DNA of 8,286 nucleotides from Planctomycetota bacterium. Its GTDB lineage: Bacteria; Planctomycetota; SBBH01; JACQRN01. The notes below the pieces were generated by a model. The model was not told the DNA's origin. It ran no database searches and saw only the letters and a list, made by a program, of their open reading frames with translations. Location: positions 1-8,286 of the forward strand of contig JACQRN010000343.1 in assembly GCA_016206515.1 (NCBI GenBank). Direction: 5' to 3'. This document shows positions 1 through 5,890 of the stretch, piece by piece. Each line of letters begins with the position of its first letter. Position 1 is the first letter of the stretch. Made by a program: the position numbers and the translations under genes.

Positions 1-576
1 CAGGAACGCCGTCCCGTCGTGGAACGTCACCATCACGACCCCCGTGCAGTCGAGGTGGATCCGCCCCCACGTCTCGATCGGCCACCCCATCAGGCATGCG
101 AGCGCCACCTTGACCGAGCCGCCGTGCGCGACGATGACGAGATCGCCGTCCTGTGCCTCGCACTGGGCCCGGACGGACCTCTCCACACGCGCGCGGACCT
201 GCGCGATCGACTCCCCCCCGGGGATCGCCAGGTCGGCCGACCTGCCGCGCCACCGACCGTACTCCGCGGGCCACCGCCTCTCGATCTCGCCGGGGGGCAA
301 CCCCACCCAGTCCCCGTAGTCCATCTCGCGCAGGTCGACGTGCTCGACGACCCGCGCGCCGGTCGCGCGGGCGAGCGCCTGCGCCGTCTGCCGCGCGCGG
401 GAAAGCGTGCTCGAGTGGACCGTCCCCCAGCGCAGATGCGCGAACCGCGAGGCGATCTTTCGCGCCTGCTCCAACCCCGTTGCGTTCAGGGGGTCGTCGC
501 GCTGGCCGGCGAAGTCGCCCGATCGAGCGGCATCGGTTTCGCCGTGGCGGATCAGGAAGAGCCTACGGGGGGGCAT
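1..576 (-). CDS. Histidine phosphatase family protein (phosphoglycerate mutase / CobC-like), C-terminus cut by window edge
   Basis: Hydrolyses a phosphate ester through a phosphohistidine intermediate; the substrate cannot be told from sequence. Translating the complement from ATG at 574-576 gives 192 codons with no stop before base 1, so the 3' end lies outside. Visible family signature: R10-H11-G12-E13-T14 in LFLIRHGET, where His11 is the nucleophile; SSTLSRARQTA (55-65) with the conserved second arginine; E84 in LREMDYGDWVG, the usual acid/base; and VIVAHG with the second histidine, His151. The architecture fits cofactor-independent phosphatases such as alpha-ribazole-5'-phosphate phosphatase (CobC) or GpmB-like enzymes. 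No cobalamin gene is in view, so no gene name is given. No signal peptide is seen, so it is probably cytoplasmic. There is no Shine-Dalgarno before the ATG, and a TAGAAT -10 element ends 11 bases upstream, so the mRNA may be nearly leaderless. The gene diverges from the RAM gene at 656. The family call is secure; the substrate is unknown. Confidence 0.93.
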   Translation of the reverse strand, partial: MPPRRLFLIRHGETDAARSGDFAGQRDDPLNATGLEQARKIASRFAHLRWGTVHSSTLSRARQTAQALARATGARVVEHVDLREMDYGDWVGLPPGEIERRWPAEYGRWRGRSADLAIPGGESIAQVRARVERSVRAQCEAQDGDLVIVAHGGSVKVALACLMGWPIETWGRIHLDCTGVVMVTFHDGTAFL

Positions 577-587
577 GGGCGGCGCGC

Positions 588-593
588 ATTCTA
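588..593 (-). promoter_or_regulatory. Candidate -10 element (TAGAAT) of the histidine phosphatase gene
   Basis: Read on the minus strand, 593 to 588 is TAGAAT, five of six matches to TATAAT, in otherwise GC-rich DNA. It ends 11 bases before the ATG at 576, placing the expected transcription start about five bases upstream of the start codon. No convincing -35 hexamer stands 16-18 bases further up. It forms an inverted pair with the plus-strand TAGAAT at 609-614 (15 bases between them). Sequence match only; no expression evidence. Confidence 0.5.
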
Positions 594-605
594 GGGCAGA
601 CGGAG

Positions 606-614
606 TGATAGAAT
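606..614 (+). promoter_or_regulatory. Candidate extended -10 promoter (TGATAGAAT) for the rightward gene cluster
   Basis: The sequence TGATAGAAT carries the TG dinucleotide one base before a TAGAAT hexamer (609-614), which is the sigma70 extended -10 arrangement and can work without a good -35 box. None is seen upstream. Transcription would start near 621, giving a leader of about 35 bases that contains the palindrome at 626-643 and the ribosome binding site at 644-650. It is the only promoter-like sequence I found upstream of the six plus-strand genes. Confidence 0.5.
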
Positions 615-625
615 CCCCCCACGAC

Positions 626-643
626 GCCGGGTCGCGACCCGGC
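626..643. promoter_or_regulatory. 18-bp perfect palindrome in the leader of the RAM gene, candidate operator
   Basis: The 18 bases GCCGGGTCGCGACCCGGC are their own reverse complement with no mismatch. They lie between the candidate -10 (606-614) and the ribosome binding site (644-650), roughly +6 to +23 of the predicted transcript. As DNA this is the size and position of an operator for a dimeric repressor that would block transcript start. As RNA it would make a short stable GC hairpin just before the Shine-Dalgarno. There is no following T-tract, so a terminator is unlikely. The symmetry is plain to see; the role is inferred. Confidence 0.5.
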
Positions 644-650
644 AGGGAGG
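644..650 (+). promoter_or_regulatory. Strong ribosome binding site of the RAM gene
   Basis: AGGGAGG ends five bases before the ATG at 656, a near-consensus Shine-Dalgarno at good spacing. It fixes the start of the RAM gene. It is the only strong one in the window: the other starts have weak, distant or no purine-rich sequence upstream. It abuts the palindrome at 626-643, so a hairpin there would sit against the ribosome landing site. Confidence 0.75.
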
Positions 651-655
651 GTGCG

Positions 656-886
656 ATGGCGGAAGCGTATATCAAGGTGTGGGTCTATCCGGGCAAGGAG
701 AAGGCGGCGCTCACGGCGATGCGCAAGACGAAGTCGGTCAAGTCCGCGCGCCTGACGGCCGGCGAGCAGGACATCGTCGCCCACGTGACGGGGAAGTCGT
801 ACGAGGGGATCCTGAAGTACGTCATGAGCAACGTCCGCACGATCCCGGCGGTGCGGAACACGATCACGAACCTGATCCTGGAATAG
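656..886 (+). CDS. Stand-alone Lrp/AsnC ligand-binding (RAM) domain protein
   Basis: A 76-residue protein that is entirely one RAM / AsnC-type effector-binding domain, with no helix-turn-helix. It opens with the usual first beta strand (MAEAYIKVWVYPGKE), followed by helix 1 (KAALTAMRKTKSV), the characteristic loop LTAGEQDIVAHV (33-44) matching the family's tGe-D-i pattern, helix 2 (YEGILKYVMSNVRTI) and the closing strand VRNTITNLILE. In Lrp/AsnC regulators this fold dimerises and higher oligomers bind small effectors, often amino acids, between subunits. Stand-alone versions are known and may act alone or by joining full-length Lrp proteins. It cannot bind DNA by itself in the usual way. The start is set by the strong AGGGAGG at 644-650. 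It is the first gene of the rightward cluster, and the glycosyltransferase starts 14 bases after its stop. Domain identification is firm; ligand and partner are unknown. Confidence 0.9.
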   Translation: MAEAYIKVWVYPGKEKAALTAMRKTKSVKSARLTAGEQDIVAHVTGKSYEGILKYVMSNVRTIPAVRNTITNLILE

Positions 887-900
887 GAACTGGCGCCGCC

Positions 901-2316
901 GTGGCCGCGTCGGATGCGGGCGCGCAGGCCGGTAGAAGCCCGCGCCGGGTCGGGATTCTCGTCGTGGTTCTCCTTCTGTCCGTAGGGTACGCCGCACGCT
1001 ACCTCCACGGACACCCCCCGACGCCGAGCGGAGATGGCCTCGGCTACCACGGCCTGGCCCGGAACCTCCTGACCCGGCGCACGTTCTCATGGGCGGAGGA
1101 AGGCCACGCCTTCGTCCCCGTTCGCCGCATCTGCGGACAGCCCTGCACGGACCGGGCCCCCTTGCACCCTTTCGTCATCGCCGTGCTGCTCGCGATCCGG
1201 CCCTCGCACGCGTTCGTCGGCGCGGTGTACGCAGGGTTCTGGTGCCTGGGGAACGCGCTCCTGACGCTGCTGCTTCTGGATCTCGTCGAGGGCGCCGTCC
1301 CCATCCGCCGACTGCTCATCCCGTTTGCGATGGGACTCGCCGTTTTTTCCTCCTCCGTACTCGTGCACGCGACAACGTACTACCGTCAACCCCTGGAGTA
1401 CCTCCTGATCCACGGCCTGGCCTGGACCGGGGTACGGGCCCTCCGCGAGGGCCCGTCCGCGGGCCGCACGACGCTCCTGGGCGCGCTGATCGCGCTCGCG
1501 GCGCTGTTGCAGCCGTCCTTCCTGGCCCTGTTCCCCCTCCTGATTGTGGCGGCGATCGCCTGGGCACGTATGGGACACGGGCACCTGGCCCGCCATGCGC
1601 TCGCCGCCGCAGGATGCGCGGCGCTGCTGATTTCCCCCTGGACGATCAGGAATTACGTGCAATCGGGAGTCTTCGTCCCGGTCAGCAGCCTGACGGGACT
1701 GAACCTCATGACGAATGCCGGAGAAGGTAGCGGCAATCAGACCCATCGCATCTACCCGAGTCTGGACGGACAAGGAAACCTGCTCACCCGTCGGGAGAAA
1801 GAGACGCTGTCGGACGCGGCGGCCGACCGGCTGATCTTCCGCCGCAAGATCGTCCACCTGGTGCATCACCCGGGCGTGGCCCTGCGCGTCCTCGCGAAGA
1901 ACGTGTGCCTGACGCTGTACCCGATCCGCTCGGACACGGGGCGGTGGCACACCACGTTCGGATTCCTGCTTCTTGCACTCCTGCCCATGCTGGGTCGCGG
2001 CAAGCGGGCGCACCCCCTTTGTCAGGGTGTCGCGTGGCTGTGGTGTATCGTGCTGGCAGCGTTCGCGCTTCCCTCTGTTGTGTTCATCGCCTCCCCGCTC
2101 TATCGGGTCCCCTTCGAAGGCCTGATGCTGGTGCTGGCCACACGCGCACTCGCGGGGTGGTTCGCGCGCGCACCCGACACCCGTGCGCGGGAGCGACGAG
2201 CGATGCTGGCGACGGCGCTGGCGACGATCAACCTGTCCCTCTACTGGGTCTACACCCCATCGGTTCGCGAGTCCGTGAAGACCCCCGTGCTGCGCCTCCT
2301 GAACAGCATGCGTTGA
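901..2316 (+). CDS. GT39/ArnT-like (PMT_2-type) polytopic membrane glycosyltransferase
   Basis: A membrane protein of about 471 residues resembling the dolichyl-phosphate-mannose/ArnT class, which moves a sugar from a polyprenyl-phosphate carrier to an acceptor on the outer face of the inner membrane. A positively charged N-terminus (RSPRR, 12-16) precedes a first membrane segment (17-31). An extracytoplasmic loop, SGDGLGYHGLARNLL, follows, whose Asp45 is the candidate catalytic acid. RAPLHP (85-90) and SPWTIRNY (245-252) followed by GVFVPVSSLTGLNL are hallmark motifs of bacterial GT39-like proteins. Further hydrophobic segments lie near 91-99, 103-127, 138-155, 191-222, 232-245, 352-365, 377-397 and 403-420. 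The soluble part at 270-330 is short for the family. GTG at 901 is chosen because earlier in-frame codons overlap the RAM gene; the possible AGGA at 885-888 is 12 bases away. Local GC is far lower than in neighbouring genes (see findings). Donor and acceptor sugars are unknown. Confidence 0.8.
   Translation: MAASDAGAQAGRSPRRVGILVVVLLLSVGYAARYLHGHPPTPSGDGLGYHGLARNLLTRRTFSWAEEGHAFVPVRRICGQPCTDRAPLHPFVIAVLLAIRPSHAFVGAVYAGFWCLGNALLTLLLLDLVEGAVPIRRLLIPFAMGLAVFSSSVLVHATTYYRQPLEYLLIHGLAWTGVRALREGPSAGRTTLLGALIALAALLQPSFLALFPLLIVAAIAWARMGHGHLARHALAAAGCAALLISPWTIRNYVQSGVFVPVSSLTGLNLMTNAGEGSGNQTHRIYPSLDGQGNLLTRREKETLSDAAADRLIFRRKIVHLVHHPGVALRVLAKNVCLTLYPIRSDTGRWHTTFGFLLLALLPMLGRGKRAHPLCQGVAWLWCIVLAAFALPSVVFIASPLYRVPFEGLMLVLATRALAGWFARAPDTRARERRAMLATALATINLSLYWVYTPSVRESVKTPVLRLLNSMR
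1434..1456. repeat. 10-bp perfect inverted repeat with 3-base loop inside the glycosyltransferase gene
   Basis: ACGGGCCCTC (1434-1443) and GAGGGCCCGT (1447-1456) are exact reverse complements separated by CGC. The transcript could fold this into a very stable hairpin. It codes for part of the charged cytoplasmic loop VRALREGPSAG of the membrane protein. No T-run follows, so it is not an obvious terminator. It may be only a by-product of GC-rich codons. Confidence 0.6.
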
Positions 2317-2350
2317 GCGAGCGACCCGCCTCATCCGGATTCCACGTAAG

Positions 2351-2731
2351 ATGTCCCCGGTGCCGACGAGACCCACGCGCGCGCTCGAGACGTTCCCGAA
2401 CCCCCACCCGGGGCGGGAGTACGTCGTGCGGATGGAATGCCCGGAGTTCACGTCGGTCTGCCCGAAGACGGGGCAGCCGGACTTCGGGGTGATCCGGATC
2501 GCCTACGTCCCGGACCGGATGTGCGTGGAGCTCAAATCCCTGAAGCTGTACCTCTGGTCGTACCGGAACGAGGGGGCGTTCTACGAGGACCTCACCAACC
2601 GGATCCTCGACGACCTCGTGGGCGCGTGCGCGCCGAGGCGCCTGACGGTCACGGGGGCGTTCACCGTCCGCGGCGGGATCCAGACGACCGTCGTCGCCTC
2701 GCACCCCTCCGGCTCGCCCCCCCTGGCGTGA
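2351..2731 (+). CDS. queF: NADPH-dependent 7-cyano-7-deazaguanine (preQ0) reductase QueF, short type
   Basis: Reduces the nitrile of preQ0 to the primary amine of preQ1 using NADPH, a late cytoplasmic step in making queuosine for tRNA wobble positions. The 126-residue protein is the short, single-domain type. Cys37 in FTSVCPKTGQPDF is the residue that forms the thioimide with substrate; Asp44, seven residues later, is the conserved acid. The diagnostic QueF motif ELKSLKLY lies at 60-67. YRNEGAFYE (71-79) keeps the substrate-binding glutamate (Glu79) but has Tyr78 where the family normally has histidine. The Cys-to-Glu spacing of 42 matches the Bacillus enzyme (Cys55/Glu97). It starts 34 bases after the glycosyltransferase stop with only a weak TAAG before the ATG, and its stop overlaps the GTG start of the glycosidase (GTGA). 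No other queuosine gene is in view. Confidence 0.95.
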   Translation: MSPVPTRPTRALETFPNPHPGREYVVRMECPEFTSVCPKTGQPDFGVIRIAYVPDRMCVELKSLKLYLWSYRNEGAFYEDLTNRILDDLVGACAPRRLTVTGAFTVRGGIQTTVVASHPSGSPPLA

Positions 2732-4239
2732 GCGGGACGAGCGGGGAGCCCCTCGACGCGCTCTGCGACGCCGCCGGGGAGGTCGTCGCCCCGATGTTGC
2801 GGCTCCCCGCGGAGCACGATGAGACGCTCCCCGAATTCGAAAGGCTCCTGCGCGACCTCGGGTGCCACGTCCTGCTGTTCAACGGGGGGAACGCGCGCTC
2901 GACCCCGCGCCTGATGGCGAACCTCCTGCGCTCATGCCCGATGCTGCGCGTCACCTGCGCCGACTTCGAGGAGGGGCCGGGGCAGAGGATGAAGGGCGCT
3001 CCGTGGGGACTCCCGATGATGGCGCTTGGCGCGGCGATGCGCGCGGGACTCAGCGAGGGGGAGGTCGAGGCGTACGCCGAGGCGCTCGGCCGCGCCTCGA
3101 TCGCGCACGGGGCGAATGCCGTCTTCGCTCCGGTCTGCGACCTGGCGACCGCGCGCGGCAATCCGATCGTCGGGACACGCTCCCTCGGGGACGACCCCGC
3201 CGAGGTATCGAGGAGCGTCGCCGCGCTGACGCGCGGCTTCTTGCGCGCCGGGGCGCTCTCCTGCGCCAAGCATTTCCCCGGGCACGGGGAGACTCTCCAG
3301 GACTCCCACTCGGAGCTCCCCCGCGTGACGACCGACGCCGGCACCCTCCGCTCGCGGGAACTCGCCCCGTTCCACGCCGCGGTCGAGGCGGGGGTCCCGA
3401 TGACGATGACCGCGCACGTCTTATACGAAGGGGTCGACCGGGAGCGCCCCGCGACGCTGTCGGACGCCGCGCTCGGGGGGCTGCTGCGCGGGGAACTCTC
3501 CTTCCGAGGCGCGTGCGTTTCCGACTCGCTCCGGATGAGCGGGATCCTCGATGGGCGCACGAGCGAGGAGGCGGGGGTCGGGGCGCTCCGCGCCGGGTGC
3601 GACATCCTTCTCGATCCGGAGGACCCCGCGGCGCTTCGGGAATCGGTCCGCAAGGGGGTGCGCGAGGGGCGGATCGACCCGGTGCGCATCTCGGAGGCGC
3701 TCGCGCGCGTGCGCGCCCTCGCTGCGCGGGCGGTCCCGACCGGCCTCCCTCAGAAGCAGGAGGACGCCGACGACCTCGATCGGCTCTCGGAGCGCCTCGC
3801 CGCTCGCGCGATCACGCCGGTCGGGAAGCCGTGGCGCCCCCCGGGGCGCGACCGGCTCTCCGTCGCAGTCATCGACGACGACGAAGACATCGACCTCTCT
3901 CCCCTGCTCGACACCTTGCGTGTCGCGGGCGCGCGACCCGCCCTGACCGAAGGAGACGCCGCCGATCTCGCGGTTCTCGCGGGGCGCGTCGCGGCATGGA
4001 AGGGGCGCGCCGGGCTCTCGGAGACATCCGCCCGCCGCCTCGAACGCCTGCTCGCCTCCCGGAGCGATCTCCCCCTCCTCGTCCTGGGCTCCCCCGCGCT
4101 CCTCCCGTCCCTCTGGAGCGGCAGGGCGCTCGTGGCGTACGGCGCCCAGGCACCGATCCAGCGCGCGGTGGCGGGCGCGATCCTGGGGGACACCCCCGCC
4201 CCGGGGCGCCTCCCGGTCCGCTGGCCGGGGCTCGCCTGA
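2728..4239 (+). CDS. nagZ: Glycoside hydrolase family 3, NagZ-type beta-N-acetylglucosaminidase with extra C-terminal domain
   Basis: Predicted to remove non-reducing N-acetylglucosamine from glycosides such as GlcNAc-anhydroMurNAc peptides of cell-wall recycling. The protein is 503 residues from a GTG that overlaps the queF stop. Residues 14-340 are the GH3 TIM barrel: GANAVFAPVCDLAT, then GTRSLGDDP (149-157), then KHFPGHGETLQDSH (181-194) with Lys181-His182 for substrate binding. The Asp192-x-His194 dyad is specific to NagZ-type enzymes. Nucleophile Asp266 lies in VSDSLRM. The 72-residue dyad-to-nucleophile spacing agrees with Salmonella NagZ (His176/Asp248). The usual DxEGGxVQR motif is altered to DFEEGPGQR (79-87). 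Residues 370-503 look like a GH3 C-terminal domain ending in GDTPAPGRLPVRWPG, absent from the roughly 340-residue proteobacterial enzymes. No signal peptide, so cytoplasmic. The symporter gene follows after two bases. Beta-glucosidase activity is less likely given the D-x-H loop. Confidence 0.88.
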   Translation: MSGTSGEPLDALCDAAGEVVAPMLRLPAEHDETLPEFERLLRDLGCHVLLFNGGNARSTPRLMANLLRSCPMLRVTCADFEEGPGQRMKGAPWGLPMMALGAAMRAGLSEGEVEAYAEALGRASIAHGANAVFAPVCDLATARGNPIVGTRSLGDDPAEVSRSVAALTRGFLRAGALSCAKHFPGHGETLQDSHSELPRVTTDAGTLRSRELAPFHAAVEAGVPMTMTAHVLYEGVDRERPATLSDAALGGLLRGELSFRGACVSDSLRMSGILDGRTSEEAGVGALRAGCDILLDPEDPAALRESVRKGVREGRIDPVRISEALARVRALAARAVPTGLPQKQEDADDLDRLSERLAARAITPVGKPWRPPGRDRLSVAVIDDDEDIDLSPLLDTLRVAGARPALTEGDAADLAVLAGRVAAWKGRAGLSETSARRLERLLASRSDLPLLVLGSPALLPSLWSGRALVAYGAQAPIQRAVAGAILGDTPAPGRLPVRWPGLA

Positions 4240-4241
4240 CG

Positions 4242-5882
4242 ATGTTTACGTCCCTCGACTGGGGGGTCCTCGCCCTCTACCTCGCCGGGACCACATGGCT
4301 CGCCGCGAGGCTCGCGGGGCGGCAGCAGACGATCCGCGACTTCTTCCTCGGGGGGCGCCAGCTCCCCTGGTGGGCGGTGTGCGGGTCGATCGTTTCGAGC
4401 GAGGTGAGCGGCGTCACGTTCGTCGGGGTCCCCGCGATCGCCTACGCGCGGGGGGGCGACTACCGCTACCTCATGCTCGCCTTCGGCGCGATCGCGGCCC
4501 GGCTCGTCGTCGGGTACCTCCTCGTCCCGGCGTACTACCGGCAGGAGATCTACTCCCCCTACGAGTTCATCGGGAACCGCCTCGGCCCCGGCGCGCTGCG
4601 GCTGGCGACCGCCCTGTTCCTCGCCGGCGGGATGCTGGCGCAGGGGGCGAGGCTGTTCCTCGCGGGGCTCGTCCTCGACGCGATCACCGGGATCGGGATC
4701 CCCGCGTGCGTCCTCCTGGTCGGGGCGGTCTCCGTCGCGTGGACCTGGATCGGGGGGATCGCCTCGGTCGTCTGGACCGACGCGATCCAGTTCGTCCTGC
4801 TGTTCGGAGGGGCGGTCGGAACGCTGGCGGCGGTGGCGTGGACGATCGGAGGATGGGACGCCCTCGTCGAGGCGGGCACGCGGATGGGGAAGTTCCGGCT
4901 GTGGGACTTCACGCTCGACCGGAGGACCGAGTTCACCTTCTGGTGCGGCCTCCTGGGGACCTCGTTCCTGAACCTCGGCGCGCTCGGGACCGACCAGATG
5001 ATGGCGCAGCGCCTCTTCTGCTGCCGCGACGCGCGCGACGCGCGCAAGGCGATCCTCGCCTCGAACGTGTCGCTCCTTCTCCCCGTGATCCTCCTCACCG
5101 CCGGGGTGGGGCTCGCCGCGTATTTCGAGGCGCGCCCGATGACCGCCGAGCATGCCGCGCTCGTGGCGCGGCGATCGGACTATGTCCTGCCGGTGTTCTT
5201 CCTGGAGGCGATGCCCGCGGGGGTGCGCGGACTCCTGTTCGCGACGATCTTCGCCGCCGCCACGGCGACCTCGACCCTGTCGGCGATGGCGCAGGCCGCC
5301 CATGCAGCCTTCGCCCCCCGGCGCGACGCCGGAAAGGAGGGGGGCGTCCTTGTCTCACGGCTCCTCGTCGTTGCCGCCGCTGTCCCCCTGTGCGCGGTCG
5401 CGATCGCCTGCGAACGGATCGAGCAGTACCGCGACATCCTGCGGCTCGCCCTGTGGATGGCCGCGTACACCTACGGGGCGGTCCTGGGGATGCTCCTCCT
5501 GGCGCTCCTTCCGGCGCGGCGCGATGCGCGGGGGCTCCCGTGGGCGGTCGGGTACTCGGTCCTGCTGATCCTCGCCCTGAACTGGCAGCACCTGGACGCC
5601 GCGCGCGCGCTGATCGTCGCGTGCGCGGCGCTGCTGGCGCTCTCCGGGGCGTGGGCGTTCCGGCGCTCCCCGGAGCGCCTGGGCGTCTCCCTCCTCGGCG
5701 CGGCGCTCGTGGCGCTGGTAGCCTTCGGCCGGCCGCACCTCCCGGGCGATACCGGCGGCCACCTCAAGATCGTCTACCCCTGGCACTACCCCGTAGGGAC
5801 GGCGGTCACCCTCGCCTTCGGGTTCCTCCTCGGCGACCGGAAAACTCCCCCTGGCGCCGGGTCGATCAACATGGTTAGCTAG
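4242..5882 (+). CDS. Sodium:solute symporter (SSS family), likely sugar-type
   Basis: A 546-residue inner-membrane transporter of the SGLT/PutP superfamily that couples uptake of a solute to the sodium gradient. The N-terminal family pattern is clear: a first helix (7-24), FFLGGRQLPWWAVCGSIVSS (35-54) and VSGVTFVGVPAIAYARGG (55-72). Other conserved pieces are GTDQMMAQRLFCCRDARDARKA (249-270), just before a long hydrophobic helix, and FAAATATSTLSAMAQAA (337-353). The Thr/Ser pair of that last segment corresponds to the Na2 sodium site of SGLT-type carriers. About thirteen membrane segments can be drawn, with a short soluble tail. ATG at 4242 follows the glycosidase stop by two bases, so the two are almost certainly co-transcribed and probably coupled. 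This suggests the substrate is the sugar or glycoconjugate the glycosidase acts on, or its product. Substrate specificity within SSS cannot be read from sequence; organic acids or amino acids remain possible. Confidence 0.9.
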   Translation: MFTSLDWGVLALYLAGTTWLAARLAGRQQTIRDFFLGGRQLPWWAVCGSIVSSEVSGVTFVGVPAIAYARGGDYRYLMLAFGAIAARLVVGYLLVPAYYRQEIYSPYEFIGNRLGPGALRLATALFLAGGMLAQGARLFLAGLVLDAITGIGIPACVLLVGAVSVAWTWIGGIASVVWTDAIQFVLLFGGAVGTLAAVAWTIGGWDALVEAGTRMGKFRLWDFTLDRRTEFTFWCGLLGTSFLNLGALGTDQMMAQRLFCCRDARDARKAILASNVSLLLPVILLTAGVGLAAYFEARPMTAEHAALVARRSDYVLPVFFLEAMPAGVRGLLFATIFAAATATSTLSAMAQAAHAAFAPRRDAGKEGGVLVSRLLVVAAAVPLCAVAIACERIEQYRDILRLALWMAAYTYGAVLGMLLLALLPARRDARGLPWAVGYSVLLILALNWQHLDAARALIVACAALLALSGAWAFRRSPERLGVSLLGAALVALVAFGRPHLPGDTGGHLKIVYPWHYPVGTAVTLAFGFLLGDRKTPPGAGSINMVS

Positions 5883-5890
5883 CGCCCGCC

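Noticed and set aside
19..594. Plus-strand open frame over the left 600 bases
   Set aside because: The complement encodes the RHGE, Glu84 and VAHG signature of a histidine phosphatase in order; the plus-strand product is a charged, proline-rich shadow.
626..643. The leader palindrome as an intrinsic terminator
   Set aside because: No T-tract follows; a strong ribosome binding site and gene start follow instead.
2347..2352. TAAGAT before and overlapping the queF ATG as a possible -10 box
   Set aside because: Only four of six matches, no -35 hexamer at 16-18 bases, and the TTGAGC upstream is about 28 bases away. Readthrough from the preceding gene is simpler.
1087..2451. Long minus-strand open frame (454 codons) opposite the glycosyltransferase
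   Set aside because: The product is low-complexity and charged, with no recognisable fold. The plus strand has membrane helices and GT39-type motifs.
4199..4208. GCCCCGGGGC palindrome near the end of the glycosidase gene
   Set aside because: Ten-base GC-only palindromes are expected repeatedly in DNA of this composition, and it lies in the conserved C-terminal coding motif.
2862..4241. Plus-strand extension of the symporter frame through the glycosidase gene, which could look like a large fusion protein
   Set aside because: The upstream part is arginine/glycine-rich nonsense in a frame offset from the GH3 motifs. The symporter proper starts at ATG 4242.
3750..5303. Long minus-strand open frame (517 codons) across the glycosidase-symporter junction
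   Set aside because: Its product is arginine/glutamate/proline-rich with no domain, and it lies antisense to two genes with clear catalytic and transport motifs. It is an artefact of high GC.
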